Source: Candidatus Zhuqueibacterota bacterium (GTDB taxonomy: Bacteria > KSB1 > UBA2214). Taken from it: a DNA stretch of 6,230 nucleotides. The DNA lies in NCBI GenBank assembly GCA_022706175.1, contig JAKJDB010000175.1:1-6230 (forward strand), read 5' to 3'. Below are positions 1 to 6,230 of this stretch, piece after piece (position 1 is the first letter of the stretch; each line of letters begins with the position of its first letter). Made by a program: the position numbers and the translations under genes. The notes under the pieces are model-generated. The model made no database searches. It saw nothing but the letters and a program-made list of their open reading frames with translations, and was not told the DNA's origin.

Positions 1-2
1 CC

Positions 3-104
3 TGGGACGATTGGACGCCGTTGGACAAACGCCGCAAACTGTTGGGCGTTGTAGTGATGATCCTGTTTGTGCTTTCTTTTACGCCAATGCCTTTCAAAAT
101 TTGA
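3..104 (+). CDS. C-terminal end of a membrane protein, possibly a site-2 protease (M50) family peptidase (5' partial)
   Basis: Only the last 33 codons are present, ending with TGA at 102-104. The tail has a basic stretch (LDKRRK) followed by one hydrophobic segment (LLGVVVMILFVLSFTPMPF) and then almost nothing. A terminal helix ending in 'FTP-P-F' after a basic 'LDRKRK'-like stretch resembles the C-terminus of many bacterial site-2 protease (zinc metallopeptidase M50) homologues. This is recalled family resemblance; the catalytic HExxH and the second zinc motif would lie upstream of the window. It could equally be the last helix of another multi-pass membrane protein. The frame is chosen because frame 1 hits a stop at 52-54 and frame 2 gives an unconvincing protein. 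The stop is one base before the next start, so the gene is probably co-transcribed with those downstream. Confidence 0.5.
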   Translation, partial: WDDWTPLDKRRKLLGVVVMILFVLSFTPMPFKI

Positions 105-105
105 G

Positions 106-987
106 ATGATCAAAGAAAAACTGAAAAGATGGATCGTGACGTACAAGTGGGTTTGGCTCTGCCTCGTGGTCCTGGTGGCGGCTGAAGCGCTGTTCGATGT
201 GGCTGAGATCCTCGTCGGACAAGTGATGAAAGGCACCAACTCGTTGCGCCCGAAAACCGGCCGGCTCTGGGTGGAGGAGGAGAAAGATCTGGCCGGCCAA
301 CAGCAGGTCATCTCCATCGTGGATTCACTTTCCAACCACCCCTTCCGCTCCGAACCGCTGAACTCCCTCGAAGAGTTGGCCGCTTATCTCCATTATAAAA
401 ATCGTGTCCTCTTGCCCCGGGAGGATTTTCTTACTCTGTATCAGGCTCTGCCGGATTCAGAGGCGCGCAGGCTGGCGGATGCAGAAACACTGGCTGAGCT
501 GATGAATTCCTCTGCGTGGCGGAGCACCAGTCTGATCAGCAGCGACGGGCAGATGACCTTGATCTTTAACGACAGCAACGATCAGCCGCTGTTGGTCACT
601 CAGCCGATCGCTCCAACGCCGCCGCCGGAGACGGAACCGATCGTGGCCGCACAGTTGCAGCAGGATGGCCGCTTCAGCGGCCGTCTCGTTGAGCCGGCCC
701 AATTTCTCGCCGCTTACCGGCGGTTGCCCAGACGGCTGCAGCTGCAGCTGATCAACGATCCCGCCTTTATAGAGAAAAAACCTGAGGAGTGGGTGATGGT
801 GGCCATCGCGCCTTACCTGCGCAATGGATCGGTGGCGCTGGCGTGCGAGGTCCGCGAAGATCAATCTTCGGTGGTGCATACGTTTCAGGCCAGCGAGTTG
901 GCGATCGGCTACCTGATTCAGGAGATCAACGTTCTTCGGCGCGGAGTAGAGCCGTTGTCGCTTCCGCGCAAGGAAACAGCGCCATGA
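106..987 (+). CDS. Membrane-anchored protein of unknown function with two tandem repeated domains
   Basis: I do not recognise this 293-residue protein. It has a short basic N-terminus, one transmembrane segment at about residues 14-36, and a soluble, probably extracytoplasmic remainder. Two segments resemble each other: residues 101-164 and 193-257 share FLxxYxxLP (108-116 and 200-208), a Trp 21-22 residues later (138 and 229), then D/N-G (147-148 and 240-241) and DQ exactly 11 residues after that Gly (159-160 and 252-253). A proline-rich linker (PIAPTPPPETEP, from residue 167) joins them. I chose ATG 106 because it follows the upstream stop by one base and places the basic residues directly before the membrane helix; an in-frame TTG at 67 would overlap the upstream gene. 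No convincing Shine-Dalgarno is visible, so coupled translation is likely. The gene overlaps the penicillin-binding protein gene by 4 bases, so a role in peptidoglycan synthesis is possible, but that is only inferred from position. Confidence 0.85.
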   Translation: MIKEKLKRWIVTYKWVWLCLVVLVAAEALFDVAEILVGQVMKGTNSLRPKTGRLWVEEEKDLAGQQQVISIVDSLSNHPFRSEPLNSLEELAAYLHYKNRVLLPREDFLTLYQALPDSEARRLADAETLAELMNSSAWRSTSLISSDGQMTLIFNDSNDQPLLVTQPIAPTPPPETEPIVAAQLQQDGRFSGRLVEPAQFLAAYRRLPRRLQLQLINDPAFIEKKPEEWVMVAIAPYLRNGSVALACEVREDQSSVVHTFQASELAIGYLIQEINVLRRGVEPLSLPRKETAP

Positions 988-2930
988 GCCGGAGCTTCAA
1001 AATAGTATTGGTCGTGCTGACGGCCCTGATGCTGCTGATCGGCCTGGGGATGACCCTGTCGCTGCCGCAGCTGCCGGATGATTTAAATCAAATTGCCCTG
1101 AACACGCCCACGGTGATCTATGGCGACGACGGCGGTATCGTCAAAACGCTGGCCAATCGCGAGGTGGTTCCGCTCCATCGGGTCGCGCCGGTCTTTCTGC
1201 AGGCGACGGTCGCGTTGGAGGACGCCGGTTTTTACCGGCATCATGGTTTCAGCAAAAAAGGATTCATCCGTGCCATCGTTCACAACCTGTTGCACGGAAC
1301 GCTGCGGCAGGGCGGCAGCACCATCACCCAACAGCTGGCCAAGAATCTTTTTTTCGGTTTTGACCGAACCTGGCTGCGCAAGATCCAGGAGGCACTGGTC
1401 GCGCTGCAGATTGAACAGCAATTCAGCAAAGAGAAAATCCTTGAGGCCTATGTCAACCAGATCGATTTCGGCTCCGGCGTATACGGCGTAGAACTGGCCA
1501 GCCAGACCTATTTCGCCAAGCATGCCGCGGATCTGACACTGGCAGAGGCCTCGCTGCTGGCGGGCATTCCCCGCTGGCCGCCGCGCTATAATCCGTTCAG
1601 CAATGAAAAAGTCGCCCGGGAGCGGCAGAGCTTCGTTCTCTCCCGCATGGTGCAGAACGGAGATATCACTCGGCAGCGAATGGAGGAGGCGCAGCGCGCG
1701 GTGCTGGTTTTCTCCAGAATCAATCCTCTGCAGGGAAACGCCGAGTATTTTGTCCAACTGGTGAAGGACGACGCCCGGCAAAAATTCGGCGCCGACGCCG
1801 TCAACTATGGCGGCCTGCGCATCTATACGACGCTGAACAGCCGCTTCCAGTATGAGGCCAGCCGGGCGGTGGCTGAAGGCTTGGCGCAGGTCGATGCCTG
1901 GCTTGGCCTGCCTCCGTATCAGGATGCGCGCTGGGATCAAAAGGGCGATTATCCCCAGGCGGCACTGATTTGTCTGGAGCCTCAGCGCGGAACCGTGAAA
2001 GCGCTGGTCGGTGGCCGGGACTTTCGCCGTGCGCCGCTGAACCGCGTCATGGCCGCTAAGCGTCACCCCGGTTCCGCGTTCAAACCGTTTGTCTATTTTG
2101 CCGCGTTGGAAAACACGCAGGTCTCGCCGACCGACGTGTACGTCGATGACGAACTGGCCATACCGGTGGGCGGGAAGATCTGGTCGCCGGACAATTTTGA
2201 TCATCGTTTTCGCGGGCCCATGATCCTCAAAGAGGCGCTCGCTCACTCCATCAACGTAATCACCGTGAAGCTCATGGAGCAGGTCACTCCGCCGGTGGTG
2301 GTCAAGGCCGCTCATCGTTTGGGCATTCAGAGCGAACTGCCCGAGAACCTGTCCCTGGCCTTGGGCGCTGCCGACGTCTCCCCCTTTGACCTGGCTGGCG
2401 CCTATGCCACAATCGCCAATCTTGGCACGCGCCATCGCTTTTATTACCTCAAGGAAATCCGCAGCGCTGACAATGAACTGCTGCAGGAGACCATCCCGAA
2501 AAGTCAGTGTGTGGCGGACAGCCAGACCTGTTATCTGCTGATCGATATGCTGGCCGCCGTCATTCAGCACGGCACTGCTGCGTCTGTCCGGCGCATGGGC
2601 TTTACCCGGCCGGCGGCCGGCAAGACCGGCACCTCCAGCGATTTCCACGATGCCTGGTTTATCGGCTTTACGCCCGAGCTGGTCACAGCCGTGTGGGTGG
2701 GCTACGACGACAATCGGCCGCTTCGCACGACCAACAAAACCGGCCTGACCGGCGATCGCGCGGCTGCGCCCATCTGGACGCTGTTCATGCAGCGCGTGTT
2801 GGCCGATGAACCGGTGAGAGAGTTTCCCATACCGTCCGGCATCGTCTTTGAAACAGTGGATCCACGCACCGGCAGCGGCCCGATGCCCGGCGAGGCCTCT
2901 GTGGAAGTGGCGGTGAGAGAAAAGACATGA
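984..2930 (+). CDS. Bifunctional class A penicillin-binding protein (peptidoglycan glycosyltransferase / DD-transpeptidase, PBP1A type)
   Basis: This 648-residue enzyme polymerises lipid II into glycan strands and cross-links the stem peptides on the outer face of the cytoplasmic membrane. A single anchor helix lies at about residues 6-26. The GT51 domain follows at about 45-225, with the EDxxFxxHxG motif (EDAGFYRHHG; catalytic Glu79), GGSTITQQLAKN (110-121) and KILEAYVN with the second acidic residue Glu154. The transpeptidase domain (about 325-605) has SxxK (Ser364 nucleophile, Lys367), SxN (Ser422-Ile-Asn424) and KTGT (547-550), all intact. It is short for the family, which often reaches 750-850 residues: there is no long C-terminal extension and only a modest linker between domains. 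The start is ATG 984, overlapping the previous stop as ATGA; an in-frame upstream extension to 789 would read through the previous gene and encodes low-complexity, Gly/Arg-rich sequence. It resembles mrcA/ponA products, but I do not assign a symbol because paralogues are common. Confidence 0.97.
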   Translation: MSRSFKIVLVVLTALMLLIGLGMTLSLPQLPDDLNQIALNTPTVIYGDDGGIVKTLANREVVPLHRVAPVFLQATVALEDAGFYRHHGFSKKGFIRAIVHNLLHGTLRQGGSTITQQLAKNLFFGFDRTWLRKIQEALVALQIEQQFSKEKILEAYVNQIDFGSGVYGVELASQTYFAKHAADLTLAEASLLAGIPRWPPRYNPFSNEKVARERQSFVLSRMVQNGDITRQRMEEAQRAVLVFSRINPLQGNAEYFVQLVKDDARQKFGADAVNYGGLRIYTTLNSRFQYEASRAVAEGLAQVDAWLGLPPYQDARWDQKGDYPQAALICLEPQRGTVKALVGGRDFRRAPLNRVMAAKRHPGSAFKPFVYFAALENTQVSPTDVYVDDELAIPVGGKIWSPDNFDHRFRGPMILKEALAHSINVITVKLMEQVTPPVVVKAAHRLGIQSELPENLSLALGAADVSPFDLAGAYATIANLGTRHRFYYLKEIRSADNELLQETIPKSQCVADSQTCYLLIDMLAAVIQHGTAASVRRMGFTRPAAGKTGTSSDFHDAWFIGFTPELVTAVWVGYDDNRPLRTTNKTGLTGDRAAAPIWTLFMQRVLADEPVREFPIPSGIVFETVDPRTGSGPMPGEASVEVAVREKT

Positions 2931-3847
2931 GCCGGCTGAAGCCCCATATCGCCGCCATCGGCGAACTGCTCTGGGATGAATATCCTCAGCAAAAATTTCT
3001 CGGCGGCAGCCCAGCCAATGTAATCTGGCATTGCTCCCATCTGGACTGCCGGGCGGCAGTGGCCGGCCGCGTTGGTGCAGACGCGGCCGGGGATGAGTTG
3101 ATCAGCCTGATGCAGTCCATGGGCCTGTCCACTCGATTCACACAACGCGATTCCGAACGGCCCACCGGCTCTGTACTGGTCCGGATCAGCAAGAACGGAC
3201 AACCGGCTTTTCAGTGCACTCGGGATGCTGCATTCGATCATCTGATTTTTGACCGTTCGCTCGAGGAACTGGCCTGCTCAGCGGATGCCGTGTATTTTAC
3301 TACGCTGGGGCAACGCCATTCGCAGGCTGCGGCAACGATCGGCCGGTTTCTCGACGCAGCCGGCAAAGCCCTGAAAGTGTATGATCTGAATTTGACCGGC
3401 TGGAATGACGCTGTCGCCGCGACGGTGGAGGCCGGCCTGCAGCGCTGTCAGGTGCTCAAAGTCAACCAAAAGGAAATGGCGTTCCTGCATCGCTATTTCA
3501 ACAGCCATATGGATGATCACGGGCTGTTGCGCTATTTGCTGCAACTGTACGATCTTCGCTTGGTTGCGCTCACTCTGGGCGCTGACGGCTGCCTGTTGAT
3601 GTCGCCGCAGGAGACGGTGGCGCACAGCGGCTTTAACGTATCCGCCACGGATACCAATGGTTGCGGCGACGCTTTCAGCGCCATGATGACGGTTAAATTG
3701 CTTTCCGGTGCGTCGCTGGCTGAAATTGCGGATCAGAGTTGCCGGTTAGCGGCGTGGGTGGCCACACGTCCCGGCGCCGTGCCGGACTGGTCGGCTGCCG
3801 ATCTGGCGGCGATCGCACCGCGGTTGGATGTGAACGATCTCTGGTGA
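2927..3847 (+). CDS. PfkB-family carbohydrate kinase (fructokinase-like)
   Basis: This 306-residue cytoplasmic protein has the usual length for the ribokinase/PfkB family, which transfers the ATP gamma-phosphate to a sugar or nucleoside hydroxyl. The N-terminal substrate region shows GELLWDEYP, then GGSPANV (26-32) and AGRVGADAAGDEL (46-58), the first PfkB signature. Further motifs are KVNQKE (178-183), LTLGADG (215-221) and the anion-hole/catalytic segment DTNGCGDAF (242-250), where Asp248 is the expected catalytic base. Two positions depart from the consensus: the usual GAGD is GCGD (Cys246), and the usual D-x-N-x-R is DLNLT (153-157), with Thr for Arg. The start ATG overlaps the penicillin-binding protein stop as ATGA, so translation is probably coupled. 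The opening 'GELLWDEYP' and 'GGSPANV' are most like fructokinases, but the substrate cannot be decided; a regulatory or nucleoside kinase role remains possible. Confidence 0.93.
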   Translation: MSRLKPHIAAIGELLWDEYPQQKFLGGSPANVIWHCSHLDCRAAVAGRVGADAAGDELISLMQSMGLSTRFTQRDSERPTGSVLVRISKNGQPAFQCTRDAAFDHLIFDRSLEELACSADAVYFTTLGQRHSQAAATIGRFLDAAGKALKVYDLNLTGWNDAVAATVEAGLQRCQVLKVNQKEMAFLHRYFNSHMDDHGLLRYLLQLYDLRLVALTLGADGCLLMSPQETVAHSGFNVSATDTNGCGDAFSAMMTVKLLSGASLAEIADQSCRLAAWVATRPGAVPDWSAADLAAIAPRLDVNDLW

Positions 3848-3887
3848 CAGAGCCAAGGAACCGGTTTGGATCGTTGTTTGAGCGTCA

Positions 3888-3907
3888 GGCTGTCTTAACA
3901 GGCAGCC
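3888..3907 (+). other. Hairpin in the kinase-symporter gap (possible terminator-like or operator element)
   Basis: The arms GGCTGTCT and AGGCAGCC pair over eight positions (seven Watson-Crick pairs and one T-G wobble) around the four-base loop TAAC. It begins 40 bases after the kinase stop. No T-run follows on either strand, so it does not meet the pattern of an intrinsic terminator. It may stabilise the 3' end of the upstream transcript, act in Rho-dependent termination, or be a protein-binding site. Confidence 0.45.
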
Positions 3908-3925
3908 ATGAAAACGGTTTATAAA
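3895..3925 (+). promoter_or_regulatory. Weak candidate sigma-70-type promoter for the symporter gene
   Basis: TTAACA (3895-3900) matches the -35 consensus at five of six positions, and TATAAA (3920-3925) matches the -10 at five of six, with a 19-base spacer that is longer than the optimal 17. Transcription would begin near 3932, giving a leader of about 50 bases. The -35 lies inside the loop and arm of the hairpin at 3888-3907. This is a consensus match by eye; if the host uses a Bacteroidetes-type promoter it would not apply. Confidence 0.3.
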
Positions 3926-3966
3926 ACGCTAACGGCTGGGACCCGTTCAATCTTAACCTCAAAGGG

Positions 3967-3973
3967 AAGGGAG
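3967..3973 (+). promoter_or_regulatory. Shine-Dalgarno site of the symporter gene
   Basis: AAGGGAG lies 7 bases before ATG 3981. It is the clearest ribosome binding site in the window and contrasts with the coupled starts of the upstream genes, supporting independent initiation here and fixing this start codon. Confidence 0.75.
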
Positions 3974-3980
3974 ATACGGC

Positions 3981-5477
3981 ATGCAAAAATTCTATCTTGT
4001 CGACAAGATCATCCTCATCGCCTATTTTGTCGGCATCACTCTGTTCGGATTGTATTTCCGGAAAAAAAGCAACACCGCTGAAGGCTTTATGATCACCAAG
4101 AACAAGATTCCCAGCTGGGCGGTGGGACTTTCCATTCTGGGCACCTTTGTCAGCAGCATCACCTTCCTGGCCTATCCGGGTCAGGCCTACAACTTTAACT
4201 GGGATGCGTTCCTGTTCACGCTCACGCTTCCCATCGGCGCTGTCGCCGCTGCGCTCGTCTTTATACCGCTCTACCGCAATAAAATCGGCGTGGCGTCTTA
4301 CGCCTACCTGGAACAGCGGTTCGGCGGTTGGGCGCGCATTTACGCCAGCGTCAGCTATCTTTTCGGCCAGATCACCCGCGTCGGCATGATCCTGTTCCTG
4401 CTGTCGCTGCCGTTGCATAACCTCACCGGCTGGTCTTACCCCACCATCATCATCGCCACCGGCCTGTGCGTGATCATCTACACCATGTTCGGCGGCATGG
4501 AGGCCGTGATCTGGACCGATGTCATTCAGGTGATCATCCTGTTCGGCGGCGCCCTGGTGGCTGTTCTCTTTCTTCTCTTCGGCATGCCGGAAGGACCCGG
4601 GCAATTGTTCACCATCGCCGCTCAGGACAACAAATTTTCTCTCGGCAATTGGAGCTTTGATCTCAGAGTGGCCTCGGCTTGGGTGGTGCTGCTTTACGGC
4701 ATCATGGAAAACCTGCGCAACTTTGGCGTGGACCAGAATTACGTCCAGCGCTATCACACCACGGCCACGGCCAAGGAGGCGGCGCGATCGATCTGGACCT
4801 CGGTATGGGGCTATTTTCCCATTTCAGCGCTTTTCCTATTCATCGGCACCGGGCTGTACGCTTTTTATAAAGTGCAGCCGAACCTGTTGACCCCGGAACT
4901 GCAGCAGCCGCTGATGGGAGACAAGGTGTTCCCCTATTTCATCACCACTCACCTGCCGGTGGGCGTTCGTGGTCTGATCGTGGCCGCGCTGTTTGCCGCC
5001 GCCATGAGCACCATCAGCTCCTGCCTGAACACCATGTCCACGCTGACGCTGCTGGATTTTTATAAAAAGTATTTCAATCCCGACGCTGATGATCAAAAGA
5101 GCGTAACCCTGCTGCGCCGCTACACCCTGGTCTGGGGATTGGTCGGCACGATCTGTGGACTGGCTTTGATCAAAGTGCAAACCGCACTGGAGATGGGCTG
5201 GAAGCTCGGCGGCATCGCCGGCGGCGGCGTCATCGGCTTGTTCCTGATGGCGCTGATGTTCCCGTGGATCAAACGGGGACCGGCCATCATCGCCGTTGTC
5301 TGCAGCGTGATCGCCATCGCCTGGGCGACCCTGGCGCATAATCTGCCGGCGGGCTGGCAATGGCTCGAGTTCCCCTGGCAGAGCCGCATGATCGGCGTTA
5401 TCGGCACCATCACGCTGTTGGCCGTCGGCGTTGCTTTAGGGTTGCTGATCAAGCTTTTTAAAAGGCCGACACAATAA
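3981..5477 (+). CDS. Sodium:solute symporter (SSS / SLC5 family)
   Basis: This 498-residue integral membrane protein is expected to couple sodium entry to uptake of a small organic solute. Hydrophobic stretches suggest about 13 transmembrane helices, and the length is typical of the family. Recognisable family segments are the N-terminal SNTAEGFMITKNKIPSWAVG (30-49), the following helix with SxxTFLAYPGQAY, the signature GGMEAVIWTDVIQ (171-183), NFGVDQNYVQRY (247-258) and the helix AAAMSTISSCLNTMST (339-354). By comparison with the Vibrio galactose transporter vSGLT, Ala340, Ser343 and Thr344 correspond to the Na2-site residues Ala361, Ser364 and Ser365; a Ser-to-Thr change preserves the hydroxyl. 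The substrate is not readable: relatives carry sugars, sialic acid, myo-inositol, proline or carboxylates. The kinase upstream and the DUF1080 protein downstream favour a sugar or sugar derivative, by inference only. It is probably transcribed with the downstream gene, 27 bases away. Confidence 0.95.
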   Translation: MQKFYLVDKIILIAYFVGITLFGLYFRKKSNTAEGFMITKNKIPSWAVGLSILGTFVSSITFLAYPGQAYNFNWDAFLFTLTLPIGAVAAALVFIPLYRNKIGVASYAYLEQRFGGWARIYASVSYLFGQITRVGMILFLLSLPLHNLTGWSYPTIIIATGLCVIIYTMFGGMEAVIWTDVIQVIILFGGALVAVLFLLFGMPEGPGQLFTIAAQDNKFSLGNWSFDLRVASAWVVLLYGIMENLRNFGVDQNYVQRYHTTATAKEAARSIWTSVWGYFPISALFLFIGTGLYAFYKVQPNLLTPELQQPLMGDKVFPYFITTHLPVGVRGLIVAALFAAAMSTISSCLNTMSTLTLLDFYKKYFNPDADDQKSVTLLRRYTLVWGLVGTICGLALIKVQTALEMGWKLGGIAGGGVIGLFLMALMFPWIKRGPAIIAVVCSVIAIAWATLAHNLPAGWQWLEFPWQSRMIGVIGTITLLAVGVALGLLIKLFKRPTQ

Positions 5478-5504
5478 GGTGACCGATCATTGGAAAGATT
5501 GCGC

Positions 5505-6230
5505 ATGAAAAGATTTGCCTGGCTCTGGCTGGCGACGGCGCTCTGCTGCCATCCGGCTAAAGAGAATAAGGAAACGGTGCGATTTCTGTTTCAATCGCCC
5601 GGCGATGGATTTACGGCGCTGTTCAACGGTCGTGATTTTCACGGATGGAACATCCAGCCGGATTCCGGGGCCTGGGTGGTGGAGTCCGGCGAGATCCGCT
5701 GCAGCGGTAAAAACGTACCGCCTTATCTGATTCGTACGGAACACGAGTATGAGAATTTTGAATTGTTCTCTGAATTCAAATTCGATAAGGGGTGCAACAG
5801 CGGCATCTTTATCCATGCCCCTATCCCGGGCGCCGGCCGCGAATCGCGGGTGGGTTTTGAAGTGCAGATCATGGATGACGCCGGAACGCCGGTGCACAAA
5901 GGATCTTCGGGCGCGATCTATGACGTGATCGCGCCCAAGGTCAACGCCATGCGGCCGGCCGGGGAGTGGAACCAGTACCGCGTGTTGTTCGACTGGCCCT
6001 GGTGCAGAATCTGGCTCAACGGCATTCTCATTCAGGAACAGGATTTTTCCGCTCATCCGGTCCTGAAATACCGGCTGCGCCGAGGCCACATCGGCCTGTC
6101 CAACCACGCCTCACCGGTTCAGTATCGAAATCTATGGATCAAAGAACTGCCCGATCAGGAGCAGGGCGTCGAGCTGTTCAATGGCCGTGATTTGGCAGGG
6201 TGGGAGCATAAGGGCTCAGCGAACTGGCAG
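5505..6230 (+). CDS. Secreted protein with tandem DUF1080 (3-keto-disaccharide hydrolase-like) domains, 3' partial
   Basis: The frame stays open to the window edge, giving the first 242 residues. The first DUF1080 domain (PF06439, a concanavalin/glucanase-like beta-sandwich) spans about residues 36-214: FTALFNGRDFHGW, EYENFELFSEFKF, CNSGIFIH (97-104), FEVQIMDD (118-125), SSGAIYD (134-140), GEWNQYRV, LNG and GHIGLSNHASPVQYRNLWIKEL. A second copy opens at 221 with GVELFNGRDLAGWE and is cut off. Some members of this family cleave 3-keto-glycosides made by oxidoreductases of glycoside degradation; many are unassigned. The N-terminus (MKRFAWLWLATALCC) looks like a short export signal, with Cys14 and Cys15 hinting at a lipoprotein, but the residue before either Cys is not the usual Gly, Ala or Ser. 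ATG 5505 is chosen for this signal and for GGAAAG at 5492-5497. It follows the symporter by 27 bases. Confidence 0.9.
   Translation, partial: MKRFAWLWLATALCCHPAKENKETVRFLFQSPGDGFTALFNGRDFHGWNIQPDSGAWVVESGEIRCSGKNVPPYLIRTEHEYENFELFSEFKFDKGCNSGIFIHAPIPGAGRESRVGFEVQIMDDAGTPVHKGSSGAIYDVIAPKVNAMRPAGEWNQYRVLFDWPWCRIWLNGILIQEQDFSAHPVLKYRLRRGHIGLSNHASPVQYRNLWIKELPDQEQGVELFNGRDLAGWEHKGSANWQ

Larger units (their letters stand above)
3848..3980 (+). other. Intergenic gap between kinase and symporter genes
   Basis: This is the only sizeable non-coding gap in the window. It contains a weak imperfect inverted repeat (CCAAG at 3853-3857 against TTTGG at 3865-3869, around AACCGGTT), a stronger 8-bp hairpin at 3888-3907, a promoter-like pair overlapping that hairpin, a small 5-bp hairpin (AACGG 3931-3935 with CCGTT 3943-3947) and a Shine-Dalgarno site before the symporter start. 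No short gene was seen. It probably marks the boundary between two transcription units. Confidence 0.6.

Noticed and set aside
67..105. TTG start 13 codons upstream for the unknown membrane protein
   Set aside because: It would overlap the end of the upstream gene, and ATG 106 directly follows the stop and gives a normal basic N-terminus before the helix.
789..983. In-frame 5' extension of the penicillin-binding protein gene
   Set aside because: It would overlap the upstream gene by about 200 bases and put a Gly/Arg-rich stretch before the membrane anchor; ATG 984 with the ATGA overlap is a far better start.
1083..2648. Open frame of 521 codons on the minus strand, inside the penicillin-binding protein gene
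   Set aside because: It lies antisense to a gene with all catalytic motifs intact. Its product is rich in Arg, Gln, His and Asp with no recognisable domain, typical of the reverse frame of a GC-rich gene.
3888..3907. Intrinsic (Rho-independent) terminator after the kinase gene
   Set aside because: The hairpin is good but no T-run follows on either strand, so it is listed as a hairpin only.
3885..4757. Open frame of 290 codons on the minus strand, opposite the start of the symporter gene
   Set aside because: The product is His/Asp/Gln-rich with no membrane or domain pattern, and the opposite strand encodes a clear symporter.
5487..6107. Open frame of 206 codons on the minus strand opposite the DUF1080 gene
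   Set aside because: The plus strand carries a continuous DUF1080 domain; the reverse product has no recognisable motif.
1..6230. tRNA, rRNA, CRISPR array, insertion sequence or attachment site
   Set aside because: No repeat-spacer pattern, transposase-like frame, terminal inverted repeats or tRNA-like clover-leaf was seen; nearly all of the window is accounted for by six plus-strand genes.

Overview
The window is a compact, GC-rich bacterial region with every supported gene on the + strand. It reads as ordinary chromosome: there are no RNA genes, insertion sequences, CRISPR repeats or phage genes that I can see. The organism is a diderm-type bacterium, inferred from a membrane-anchored class A penicillin-binding protein and a secreted DUF1080-type protein. 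DUF1080 proteins paired with sodium:solute symporters are most familiar from the Bacteroidetes/FCB group, Planctomycetes-Verrucomicrobia and candidate phyla such as KSB1. No marker gene allows a firmer placement.

Left block (1-3847): four tightly packed genes. The tail of a membrane protein, possibly a site-2-protease (M50) type peptidase, stops at 104. One base later starts a 293-residue membrane-anchored protein of unknown function (106-987), which appears to consist of two diverged copies of one domain joined by a proline-rich linker. It overlaps by 4 bases (ATGA) a complete bifunctional class A penicillin-binding protein (984-2930), which itself overlaps by 4 bases (ATGA) a PfkB-family sugar kinase (2927-3847). 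The spacing implies one transcript with translational coupling, mixing envelope functions with a carbohydrate kinase.

Gap (3848-3980): 133 bases with an 8-bp hairpin, a weak promoter-like sequence and a good Shine-Dalgarno site. It probably separates two transcription units, or attenuates between them.

Right block (3981-6230): a 498-residue sodium:solute symporter (SLC5/SSS family), then after 27 bases the start of a secreted protein with a complete DUF1080 (3-keto-disaccharide hydrolase-like) domain and the beginning of a second one, cut by the window edge. Together with the kinase this suggests uptake and processing of a sugar or glycoside: extracytoplasmic hydrolysis, sodium-driven import, then phosphorylation. 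That chain is an inference from neighbourhood only; no substrate can be read from the sequence.

I found no clearly new system. The best candidates for a second look are the duplicated-domain protein coupled to the penicillin-binding protein, and the tandem DUF1080 protein beside the symporter.
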